From contig CADBND010000243.1 in assembly GCA_902795875.1 (NCBI GenBank), positions 1 through 8,661 on the forward strand: 8,661 bases of DNA, given 5' to 3'. The position numbers were made by a program, and so were the translations under genes. This stretch comes from an uncultured Erysipelotrichaceae bacterium. Lineage in GTDB: Bacteria > Bacillota_I > Bacilli_A > Erysipelotrichales > Erysipelotrichaceae. Each line of letters opens with the position of its first letter. Within the stretch, counting starts at the first letter, position 1. The notes beneath the pieces are model-generated. The model was not told the origin of the DNA, did not search any database, and worked only from the letters and a program-made list of their open reading frames with translations. This document shows, one piece after another, positions 1-6,413 of the stretch.

Positions 1-1
1 T

Positions 2-790
2 ACATTACAGGGTGTCGGATACTATTTCGGAGATATGTCTCCAAGACAGATCACGATGTTGAACCCGGATGTTCTGACTTCGGAAAACCAGATCATAACG
101 CCGGGCATGCAACTCAATGTCACATATTACACTTCGCCGATCACGATCGAGGTCACAAAGGAAAGACTTACGCAGCAATACATCGCTCCAGAAGTCCCGG
201 AGTATGTCGAAGACGAAAATCTTGAGGTTGGCATCTATGAAGTGCGGGTACAGGAGGAATCCGGTATCCGAAACGTTCTCTATGAGGAAAAGTGGATCAA
301 CGGTGTCCTGAGTTCCGGTGAGATGCTTTCGGAAAACATCATCAAGCAACCCAAACGCGGTGTCATTGCCGTGGGTACCAAACAGGTCTATATGGTCGGT
401 ACCGGAAATTATGTCTGGCCGGTCGATAACCCGTCTATCACCTGTCATTGGGGCTGCTATTTCGGCCATACTGGTACGGATATCGTCAACCTGTATGAGA
501 AATATGCGCCAGTCTATGCGGTGGACTCCGGTACGGTCGATTCTGTTGGCTATCGCTACGATATGGGCTACTACGTGATCATCAATCACAACAACGGCAT
601 CCGCACGATGTATATGCATTTCAACAGACCTGCCTATGTTGAAGAGGGGCAGAACGTCACCAGAGGACAGACCATCGGTCAGATGGGCAATACCGGTTCC
701 TCATGGGGCGTCCATGTACACCTGACATTTGAGGTGAATGGCACCAGAGTCAATGCCTGCAACTATCTGCCTTGTTCTCTGGCTTACTGA
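2..790 (+). CDS. LysM-G5-M23 murein peptidase, 5'-truncated by window
   Basis: This is a zinc endopeptidase predicted to cut peptidoglycan cross-bridges outside the cell. The reading frame is open from base 2, so the true start and any signal peptide lie upstream. Residue numbers here count from the internal Met at base 35. The order is the end of a LysM-like repeat (about 1-33, with ITMLNPDV and TPGMQLNV), a G5 domain (about 36-116, ending in GVIAVGTK), then an M23/LytM catalytic domain (about 127-245). The metal-binding HxGxD motif is GHTGTD (H145, D149), the YMH histidine is H195, and the closing HxH is VHVH (H227, H229). All expected zinc and catalytic residues are therefore present. LysM and G5 are wall- or sugar-binding modules in known families, so the protein should be held at the wall. 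It lies 20 bp upstream of an HtrA-like gene, probably in the same operon. A G5 plus M23 assignment is clear; the LysM call rests on a partial repeat. Confidence 0.93.
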   Translation, partial: TLQGVGYYFGDMSPRQITMLNPDVLTSENQIITPGMQLNVTYYTSPITIEVTKERLTQQYIAPEVPEYVEDENLEVGIYEVRVQEESGIRNVLYEEKWINGVLSSGEMLSENIIKQPKRGVIAVGTKQVYMVGTGNYVWPVDNPSITCHWGCYFGHTGTDIVNLYEKYAPVYAVDSGTVDSVGYRYDMGYYVIINHNNGIRTMYMHFNRPAYVEEGQNVTRGQTIGQMGNTGSSWGVHVHLTFEVNGTRVNACNYLPCSLAY

Positions 791-810
791 TATAGAAGGA
801 ACTGAGACCT

Positions 811-1854
811 ATGAAAAATAACCGTCTTCTTTACATATTAGTTTTTATCTTGATGGTCTGGTGTGCCATCCTTTCCTCTGACCGTTTTCCGAAAAACAAC
901 AGAGAAGTTTCGGGGATCGTAAATCAGTATGAAGTGGACGGTTTTTCTACGGATCTGACCAAGGTCGTCGACGAAGTTTCTTCCGGTGTGGTCACGGTCA
1001 ATGCGGACGGAAACATCCAGTCGGGATTCGTATACAGGCAAGAAGATGAGAACGTGTATATCGTTACGGCTTATCACGGTGTAAGCAACGTCAACGGGAT
1101 CAACGTGACACTGGGTTCCACATATACGGTTTCGGCTGAATTGATCGGACACGACATCTTTACCGATGTTGCGGTGCTTCGGGCTTCTACGCCATACATC
1201 ATTGAACCGCTCAAACTCGGCGATGCGACTTTACTGAAGAAAGGGGAGTTCCTGCTGTGCATTGGAACACCTGTTTCGATGGACTATCAGGGAAGTGCAG
1301 AACTGGCGATGGTGTCTTCCCCTTTGATCCAGCTGGAAAATTCCATCCTTACGGATGAAGAAAGATACATCTATTTTCTGAACATGATACAACTAAACAG
1401 CCAGCTTGTTCCGGGCTATTCCGGTTCTCCGCTTTTTGATATGGGTGGCGAAGTCGTAGGCATGACGACGATGTCTTCCAACAACAATCTGAGCTTTTCG
1501 CTGACTTCCAATGAAGTGAAGATCGTTGCTGATCAGCTGATCGCTACGGGTCAGGTCTCTCGCAGATTCCCGGGGATCAAAGGGACTTATCTGCAGGATA
1601 TGCACAACTATGAGAAGAGTGCGTTGAACATCCCTTTGGATTCTCTTGAGGGTCTATATGTTACCCGTATCAGGGAGACCGGTCTGGCCTATCTTGCCGG
1701 TGTACGAAACGGAGACGTCATCGTGTCCATTGATGGTGAAGAGACCAGAAATCTTTCTTCCTATCTGAAAGCCGTATATACGGCGGAAGAGGACATCGAC
1801 ATCGTCTTCATCCGCAACGGCGAAAGGATGACAGGCGTGATCGAAAATGATTAA
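811..1854 (+). CDS. Membrane-anchored HtrA/DegP-like serine protease with PDZ domain
   Basis: This 347-residue protein is a predicted S1C (trypsin-like) protease acting on misfolded or surface proteins outside the membrane. Residues 5-22 form one hydrophobic segment after a short basic start, fitting a signal anchor. C18 is preceded by W, so there is no good lipobox. The protease domain spans about 50-245, with catalytic H89 in TAYHGV, D119 in FTDVAVL and S204 in GYSGSPLF. The usual serine motif is GNSGGP, so two flanking residues differ, but the triad is intact. A PDZ domain follows (about 255-345), with GLYVTRI and the typical AGVRNGDVIVSIDGEE. AGAAGGA at 794-800 serves the ATG with a 10-base spacer. 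The stop overlaps the rlmH start by 8 bp. The htrA-like/rlmH pair is also found at the end of the Bacillus wal region (HtrC/YyxA). I leave the symbol empty because paralogues cannot be told apart here. Confidence 0.9.
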   Translation: MKNNRLLYILVFILMVWCAILSSDRFPKNNREVSGIVNQYEVDGFSTDLTKVVDEVSSGVVTVNADGNIQSGFVYRQEDENVYIVTAYHGVSNVNGINVTLGSTYTVSAELIGHDIFTDVAVLRASTPYIIEPLKLGDATLLKKGEFLLCIGTPVSMDYQGSAELAMVSSPLIQLENSILTDEERYIYFLNMIQLNSQLVPGYSGSPLFDMGGEVVGMTTMSSNNNLSFSLTSNEVKIVADQLIATGQVSRRFPGIKGTYLQDMHNYEKSALNIPLDSLEGLYVTRIRETGLAYLAGVRNGDVIVSIDGEETRNLSSYLKAVYTAEEDIDIVFIRNGERMTGVIEND

Positions 1855-2305
1855 GGTCGTCTGTGTCGGCAAGATCAAGGACAAAAACCTTCAGGCTTTG
1901 ATCGATGACTATACGAAAAGGATCGGACACTATCACAAGATCGAAGTGGTGGAAGTGAAGGATGAGGCACTTGGAACAGATGAAGCGACTGTACTTGAAA
2001 GAGAAGCGCAAAGGGTACTCGACCGGATCCGGGAAGATGAATACGTGATCCTTCTCGACCTGCACGGGAAAAGCATCGATTCGCTTTCTTTTGCCGGGAA
2101 GATCGACAGACTGTTCAATAATCATCCGCGCATCACGTTTGTGATCGGCGGTTCTCTTGGGCTGGGTGAAAGTCTGATCAAAAGAGCAAACGAAAGGATG
2201 AAACTATCTGATCTGACTTTCCTTCATCAGATGACGAGGCTCATTCTTCTTGAACAGATCTACCGCTGTTTTAAGATCCTGAATAACGAGACTTATCACA
2301 AGTGA
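1847..2305 (+). CDS. rlmH: 23S rRNA (pseudouridine1915-N3)-methyltransferase RlmH
   Basis: RlmH is a SPOUT-fold enzyme that uses S-adenosylmethionine to methylate N3 of pseudouridine 1915 in helix 69 of 23S rRNA, acting on the assembled ribosome as a dimer. The 152-residue product is slightly shorter than the usual 155-160. The knot region is easy to see: FVIGGSLGLGES at 98-109, the SAM-binding glycine loop, then RLILLEQIYRCFKI at 131-144 and the family's C-terminal YHK. Two usually conserved prolines are replaced: the family's TFPHQ reads TFLHQ (L125), and GEPYHK reads NETYHK (T149). The ATG lies inside the end of the upstream protease gene, with only a weak AGG at 1832-1834 ahead of it, so translational coupling is likely. 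A promoter for the next gene follows within 30 bp, so this gene probably ends its operon, although I find no convincing terminator after it. Confidence 0.96.
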   Translation: MIKVVCVGKIKDKNLQALIDDYTKRIGHYHKIEVVEVKDEALGTDEATVLEREAQRVLDRIREDEYVILLDLHGKSIDSLSFAGKIDRLFNNHPRITFVIGGSLGLGESLIKRANERMKLSDLTFLHQMTRLILLEQIYRCFKILNNETYHK

Positions 2306-2333
2306 CTTTTTTGCAAAATAACAATCCATAATC

Positions 2334-2362
2334 TTGAATAAAAGCGCTTACAATTCTATAAT
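2334..2362 (+). promoter_or_regulatory. Sigma-A promoter of ptsH
   Basis: TTGAAT at 2334-2339 (four of six matches to TTGACA) is followed by exactly 17 bases and then a perfect TATAAT at 2357-2362. Transcription would start near 2369, giving an untranslated leader of about 40 bases. The surrounding gap is distinctly AT-rich compared with the coding regions. This is the best promoter in the window, as expected for HPr, an abundant protein. Confidence 0.85.
2339..2352 (+). promoter_or_regulatory. Putative CcpA cre operator within the ptsH promoter
   Basis: TAAAAGCGCTTACA matches the Gram-positive cre consensus TGWAANCGNTNWCA at 13 of 14 positions; the one mismatch is A for G at position 2. The core AAGCGCTT (2342-2349) is a perfect palindrome. 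It occupies the spacer between the -35 and -10 and touches the last base of the -35. In known CcpA systems this position gives repression by blocking RNA polymerase. The match is visible in the sequence. CcpA control is inferred, since the ccpA gene is not in the window. Confidence 0.7.
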
Positions 2363-2409
2363 GATTTCATAAGGAATTTTTATTTCTTAAAAGAAATGGA
2401 GGGAAGGTC

Positions 2410-2676
2410 ATGAAAGAAATCAAGGTATTAGTTGTTGACCCTGTAGGTTTGCATGCTCGTCCTGCTACGGTTGCTGTAAACGCTGCAAGTAAATTCAAAT
2501 GTGATGTAAAGGTTTCATTTAAAGAGAGATCCGTTAATATGAAATCGATCATGGGTGTAATGTCATTAGGCATCCCTACCCAGTCTGAGATCACTATTAC
2601 TTGCGAAGGTGAAGATGAAGATGCAGCGATCACAGCAATCGAAGACATCTTAAGAAAACAGAAAGTAATTGAGTAA
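2410..2676 (+). CDS. ptsH: Phosphocarrier protein HPr of the PTS
   Basis: HPr carries phosphate from enzyme I to the sugar-specific EIIA proteins of the phosphotransferase system in the cytoplasm. The 88-residue product has the full family length. H15 in VGLHARPA is the phosphate-carrying histidine. S46 in NMKSIMGVMSL is the site phosphorylated by HPr kinase in Firmicutes, which makes HPr-Ser46-P, the corepressor of CcpA. GGAGGG at 2398-2403 lies 6 bases before the ATG, a strong ribosome binding site. Codon use is more AT-rich than in the neighbours (many GTA, GTT, GCT and GCA), which fits high expression rather than transfer. ptsI, the usual downstream partner, is absent: an intrinsic terminator follows within 10 bases. 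With its own promoter and cre box, this looks like a single-gene transcription unit. Confidence 0.97.
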   Translation: MKEIKVLVVDPVGLHARPATVAVNAASKFKCDVKVSFKERSVNMKSIMGVMSLGIPTQSEITITCEGEDEDAAITAIEDILRKQKVIE

Positions 2677-2684
2677 AACAACAA

Positions 2685-2714
2685 AAGGGAAGAAGTGATC
2701 TTCCCTTGTTTTTT
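2685..2714 (+). terminator. Intrinsic terminator after ptsH
   Basis: AAGGGAAGA (2685-2693) pairs perfectly with TCTTCCCTT (2699-2707) around the 5-base loop AGTGA. A G and six T residues follow (2708-2714). The T-run ends directly at the AAGGAG ribosome binding site of pgcA (2715-2720). Some transcription must read through, or pgcA must have a promoter that I could not find. Confidence 0.85.
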
Positions 2715-2727
2715 AAGGAGAGAATTG

Positions 2728-4404
2728 ATGGATTACAGAGAGAATTATGAAAAGTGGTTGAATCATCCGAACCTTTCTGCTGAGCAGAAAGCGGAACTGG
2801 CGGCAATGAGTGAACAACAGATCAAGGATTCGTTCTTCACAGATGTCGCTTTCGGTACTGCCGGTATGCGCGGTCTGATGGGTCTGGGTACCAACAGACT
2901 CAATATCTTCACGATCCGGAAGGCAACACAAGGTTTTGCGAACTATCTGAATCATAACGGAAAAAATGGTGTGGCGATCGCTTATGACAACCGTTATCAT
3001 TCCAAGGAATTTGCTTTCGACTGCGCAAAACTTCTTGCAGCAAACGGGATCACGACCTATATCGTCGATTCCCTGAGACCGACTCCGGAGCTGTCCTACA
3101 TGGTGCGTTTCTACAAATGTGACGGCGGTATCATGATCACTGCTTCCCACAACCCGAAAGAATATAACGGCTATAAGCTTTATGACGAGACAGGTTGTCA
3201 GCTGATCCCTGAGATCGCTGCCAAAGTCATCGACGAGATCGCTAAACTCGGTGATCTTCTCGATATCTGTCCGCCTGAGGATAACGATGAGAGTCTGATC
3301 CATGTCGTAAACAAAGAAGTCGATGATGCTTACTATGCGGATTGTCTTTCCATTCAGCTGAGAAAAGATGTAAACAAAGATTTCAAGATCGCGTTCTCAC
3401 CTGAACATGGTGCTTCCTATCATCCTGTCATGGATACTTTGAAACTGGCAGGTTACGATGTTGTTGAAGTGGCAAGCCAGTCGGTTCCTGACCCTGCTTT
3501 CGGTGCGACCAAAACGCCGAACCCCGAAGAACCGGGTGCTTATGAAGAAGTGCTGAAGCTTGCGAAACAGATCGATGCGAAACTGCTTCTGGTCTGCGAT
3601 CCGGATGGCGACAGGATGGGCATCGGCATCAAACACAACGGAGAATATATCATCCTGAACGGTAACCAGACAGGTGCACTGTTGCTTGAATATATCCTTT
3701 CTACCCATGAGGATCTCGGGATCCATTATGATCATCCCTGTATGTTCAATACAGTCGTTACCAGCGACATCGGCGAAGCGATCGCCAGATATCATGGCTG
3801 TGACAATGAGCGGACTCTGACCGGTTTTAAATATATCGGAAACAAGGTCAGACAGTATGAGAAGGATCATGCGAAGGATTATGTATTTGGTTATGAGGAA
3901 TCCTACGGCTCTTTGATCAAACCGTTCGTAAGAGACAAGGATGCGACGCAGGCTTGTCTGATGCTGGCGGAAGCATGTGCTTATTATCTTTCCAAAGGCA
4001 AGACACTGATGGACGTCATGAACGAGGCTTATGAGAAAGTAGGCTACTACTACGATACGCAGTTCTCCATTATGCTTCCGGGTGCCGACGGTGCTGTGAA
4101 ACTGCAGCAGATCATGTCCAATATCCGTAACAATCCTCTCGAGGTACCGGGCTACAGAACGCTGAAGATCGAAGATTACAAACTTCAGAAATCCTACGAA
4201 GACGGTAAAGTGAGCGATTTTGCGGAACATGATGTGTCAGATGTATTAAAATACTATCTGGAAGACGGCTCTTTCATTGCGATCAGACCTTCCGGTACGG
4301 AACCGAAGTGCAAGTGCTATCTTTCAGTAAAAGATACGAGTATGGAAAAGGCCAAGGAGAAATGCGAAGGCTTCATCTCGTATGTCAGATCGATGATGCA
4401 ATGA
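2728..4404 (+). CDS. pgcA: Alpha-phosphoglucomutase/phosphomannomutase
   Basis: This enzyme interconverts glucose 6-phosphate and glucose 1-phosphate (possibly also mannose phosphates), feeding UDP-glucose for glycolipid and envelope polymers in the cytoplasm. The 558-residue product is close to Bacillus PgcA in length. All four active-site loops are present: the phosphoserine loop TASHNP with S140, the metal loop DPDGDRMGI with D291, D293 and D295, the sugar loop GYEESYG at 388-394, and the phosphate-binding RPSGTEPK at 520-527. The N-terminal FGTAGMRG and GTNRLN signatures are also present. I chose ATG 2728 because AAGGAG sits 7 bases upstream and MDYRENYEKW matches the family N-terminus. 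An in-frame GTG at 2695 would start inside the ptsH terminator hairpin and is rejected. The stop overlaps the next start as ATGA. The phosphomannomutase alternative cannot be excluded from sequence alone. Confidence 0.94.
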   Translation: MDYRENYEKWLNHPNLSAEQKAELAAMSEQQIKDSFFTDVAFGTAGMRGLMGLGTNRLNIFTIRKATQGFANYLNHNGKNGVAIAYDNRYHSKEFAFDCAKLLAANGITTYIVDSLRPTPELSYMVRFYKCDGGIMITASHNPKEYNGYKLYDETGCQLIPEIAAKVIDEIAKLGDLLDICPPEDNDESLIHVVNKEVDDAYYADCLSIQLRKDVNKDFKIAFSPEHGASYHPVMDTLKLAGYDVVEVASQSVPDPAFGATKTPNPEEPGAYEEVLKLAKQIDAKLLLVCDPDGDRMGIGIKHNGEYIILNGNQTGALLLEYILSTHEDLGIHYDHPCMFNTVVTSDIGEAIARYHGCDNERTLTGFKYIGNKVRQYEKDHAKDYVFGYEESYGSLIKPFVRDKDATQACLMLAEACAYYLSKGKTLMDVMNEAYEKVGYYYDTQFSIMLPGADGAVKLQQIMSNIRNNPLEVPGYRTLKIEDYKLQKSYEDGKVSDFAEHDVSDVLKYYLEDGSFIAIRPSGTEPKCKCYLSVKDTSMEKAKEKCEGFISYVRSMMQ

Positions 4405-4997
4405 TCCCGGAGATAAAAGAAATCAAAGAAAAAGCATTAGAGGAAGGCGTGCCCATCATCAAGGATGAAGGGCTTGCCTTTCTTTTAAAATACATTGAAA
4501 CGAATGGATGCAAAAGGATACTTGAACTCGGTACAGCAGTAGGCTATTCGGCAATGGAGATGGCGAAACTTTCGGAGGACATCCACATCGATACGATCGA
4601 AAAGGATGAAAAGATGTATGAGCAGGCGATCGATAATATTTCCAATGCAGGATTAAGCGAAAGGATCCATGTCCATTTCATGCCGATCGAAGAGTATGAA
4701 ACGAAGGATCGCTATGATCTGATCTTTGTTGATGCCGCCAAAGCACAATACGGACGTTATATGGAAAAGTTCCTGGACAACTTGGATGAGGAGGGAGCGA
4801 TGATCTTCGACAACATGATCTTTCATGGGTTGATATACAAGGCTGATGAGATCACGTCCCGTTCCCTGCGCAGTCTGGTCAGAAAGATCATTAAATTCCG
4901 AGAAATGGTGCAGAATGATAAGCGTTTTGATATAATGAAATTTGATGATATCGGGGATGGGATATTCGTCTTGACCAGGAGGAAAAGTGGAAGCTAA
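4401..4997 (+). CDS. trmR: SAM-dependent class I O-methyltransferase, TrmR-like
   Basis: This 198-residue protein is related to the family that includes Bacillus TrmR (YrrM), which methylates 5-hydroxyuridine at the tRNA wobble position, and to catechol-type O-methyltransferases. Visible motifs are the SAM-binding LELGTAVGYS (41-50), the acidic residue E67 in TIEKDE, the metal-binding DLIFVDAAKAQY with D111, IFDNMIFHGL with D137 and N138, and the C-terminal GDGIFVLTRR. The ATG at 4401 overlaps the pgcA stop as ATGA, which suggests coupled translation; no clear ribosome binding site precedes it. From this start the protein lacks a few N-terminal residues (the PPR-like segment) found in Bacillus relatives. 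Upstream starts at 4308 (GTG) and 4362 would overlap pgcA more and do not restore that segment. The family is clear. The tRNA substrate is inferred from family membership, and the U32 peptidase genes usually near Bacillus trmR are not here. Confidence 0.78.
   Translation: MIPEIKEIKEKALEEGVPIIKDEGLAFLLKYIETNGCKRILELGTAVGYSAMEMAKLSEDIHIDTIEKDEKMYEQAIDNISNAGLSERIHVHFMPIEEYETKDRYDLIFVDAAKAQYGRYMEKFLDNLDEEGAMIFDNMIFHGLIYKADEITSRSLRSLVRKIIKFREMVQNDKRFDIMKFDDIGDGIFVLTRRKSGS
4928..4936 (+). promoter_or_regulatory. Candidate extended -10 promoter inside the methyltransferase gene
   Basis: TGATATAAT is a perfect extended -10 element (TGnTATAAT) about 50 bases before the GTG start of the acidic protein gene. 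No good -35 lies 16-18 bases upstream, but extended -10 promoters can do without one. It would give the downstream pair of unknown genes a start independent of pgcA. It may also be a chance match within coding sequence (Asp-Ile-Met codons). Confidence 0.35.
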
Positions 4998-6387
4998 AAA
5001 CATTGTACTGCTTGGTTTCGTCAATAAGGCACTTGATTATCTGGGAAAACACTTCGATGACAAGCTCGATCCTTCTGTGATGGAACTGAAAAATATCGAT
5101 CTGAACGGACTCAAATCCGAGTTGAGCGATGAGCTGAATGCATCGTTGAACAACAAGGATGAAAATACCGCGAATCTGATGAATGCCGGTAAAGAGGCCT
5201 TCGATAAATTCATGAGAATGAGCAAGAAAGAAGACCTGTCGAATGAATTCGACAGGATGTTTGACGTTGATCTGGATGACAAAGATACGCCCAGCAGCAA
5301 GAACGAACTTGAAGACCTTCTGGCTTTCTACAACCTCAGCGACGAACTGAATGTTTCCACATACGAGACGAACGATGCTCCGGAAGAGGAAGCAAAAGAT
5401 ACGGAAGCAGAAGAAGAACCTCAGTTCGAACTCGACGAGGAAGAATCGCAGATGCTCAAGACGATCGCTATGAATGTCAACAGGAAACCGGAAGACGAAA
5501 AAGAAGATACGCTTTCCGGTGCCAATTCGCAGCTCGATATGATCTTCTCGGAACTTATGGAAGCAGAAGAGGATATCGTCAAAGATGAAAAGATCCCGCT
5601 CAAGCAAGAGGAACCTGAAGAAGAAAAAGGACCGGTAAAAGTCGAAGTTAAGGTCGAACCGGTCGACGAAAAGACAAAAGAGGCACTGTCCCAGTATATC
5701 GAGAATCCTTTGATCGATCTGCAGAATGTGCAGAATGAAACAGAAGCGGAAACGGAAGAAGAAAAGATCGAGGTCTCCGATATACAACAGGTCGATAAGG
5801 ATGATATCATCAAGCTGATCAAGGAGATACAACCTCTCAGCGATGTCTATTACAACAAGATAGAGAATTTCATCGATTCGCAGGAAAACGATCTGCCGCA
5901 AGCTGTTGAAGAAAAACCGGTCGAGGAAAAGATTGAAAAGGATGACCGCTATGTCAGTTCCCTGATCGACGATCTGAAAGCAAAGATGAGCAGGGAAGAA
6001 GAGATCAAGAAGGCGGAAGAAGAGGCCTATCGTCAGATCTATGACAAGATCCATAAGACTTATCCCTATCTTTCCAATGCATTCATACGCAATGTCTACG
6101 AACTGAAGGAATCGATCGCGAGAGATTATCCTCTGAATGAAAAGATCATCGTCCTGCATCGCAGCGTGTTCCGCGATGTCGAGAAACTCAGACAGTACGT
6201 GGAGATCGTCCTGAAACATGGCTATCTTATGAATGCAGACGAGAAAAAGATGATCGTCGATGTATTTAAACAATATGTCAATACCGACGGCAAGATCATC
6301 ACTTCGATCTTCGAAGTGGCAAATCAGAGTGCATTGCTGGACGGTGAATACGAAGGATACAGAGTCCTTCTGGAAAAAGATCTGTAA
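4987..6387 (+). CDS. Acidic, largely disordered protein of unknown function
   Basis: I do not recognise this 466-residue protein. It has no signal peptide or membrane segment, so it is probably cytoplasmic. Residues 1-95 look helical, starting with an amphipathic stretch (NIVLLGFVNKALDYLG). Residues 128-330 are rich in Glu, Asp and Lys and look disordered. Residues 335-466 look like a folded helical domain, with a charged helix (MSREEEIKKAEEEAYRQI), then YPYLSNAFIRNVYELK and a well-ordered end (TDGKIITSIFEVAN, GEYEGYRVLLE). Short motifs recur: LSDELNAS (46-53) and LSDELNVS (117-124), and NEFDRMF (86-92), NELEDLL (106-112) and SQLDMIF (181-187). Translation starts at GTG with AGGAGG at 4977-4982 only 4 bases before it, overlapping the methyltransferase by 11 bp. 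No in-frame ATG is close. A membrane protein with an acidic tail follows 26 bp later. A scaffold or adaptor role is only a guess. Confidence 0.85.
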   Translation: MEAKNIVLLGFVNKALDYLGKHFDDKLDPSVMELKNIDLNGLKSELSDELNASLNNKDENTANLMNAGKEAFDKFMRMSKKEDLSNEFDRMFDVDLDDKDTPSSKNELEDLLAFYNLSDELNVSTYETNDAPEEEAKDTEAEEEPQFELDEEESQMLKTIAMNVNRKPEDEKEDTLSGANSQLDMIFSELMEAEEDIVKDEKIPLKQEEPEEEKGPVKVEVKVEPVDEKTKEALSQYIENPLIDLQNVQNETEAETEEEKIEVSDIQQVDKDDIIKLIKEIQPLSDVYYNKIENFIDSQENDLPQAVEEKPVEEKIEKDDRYVSSLIDDLKAKMSREEEIKKAEEEAYRQIYDKIHKTYPYLSNAFIRNVYELKESIARDYPLNEKIIVLHRSVFRDVEKLRQYVEIVLKHGYLMNADEKKMIVDVFKQYVNTDGKIITSIFEVANQSALLDGEYEGYRVLLEKDL

Positions 6388-6413
6388 GAGATCAGAAAAG
6401 GTGAGGTGTGATT

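Noticed and set aside
2291..2312. Possible terminator after rlmH (ACTT...AAGT or TCAC/GTGA before a T-run)
   Set aside because: The stems are only 4 bp, and one has an impossible 2-base loop; too weak to call.
2309..2318. TTTTGCAAAA palindrome upstream of ptsH
   Set aside because: Short AT-rich palindromes are expected by chance in an AT-rich gap, and it is not placed at a sensible operator position.
2695..2727. Upstream GTG start for pgcA
   Set aside because: It falls in the loop of the ptsH terminator and has no ribosome binding site; ATG 2728 has one and fits the family N-terminus.
3397..4230. A 277-residue open frame on the - strand
   Set aside because: It lies wholly antisense to pgcA, whose catalytic loops are intact; no recognisable motif is seen.
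4308..4400. Upstream GTG start for the methyltransferase
   Set aside because: It would overlap pgcA by 97 bases and the extra residues do not resemble the family; the ATGA overlap at 4401 is more typical.
4971..5000. TTGACC as a -35 with TAAAAA as a -10
   Set aside because: The -10 is poor and the spacing is 18; the downstream part lies past the GTG start it would serve.
4891..6273. A 460-residue open frame on the - strand
   Set aside because: It mirrors the acidic protein gene. The product is Phe- and Ile-rich as expected from the antisense of GAA/GAT-rich codons, has no ribosome binding site or family motif, and is opposite a gene with good start signals.
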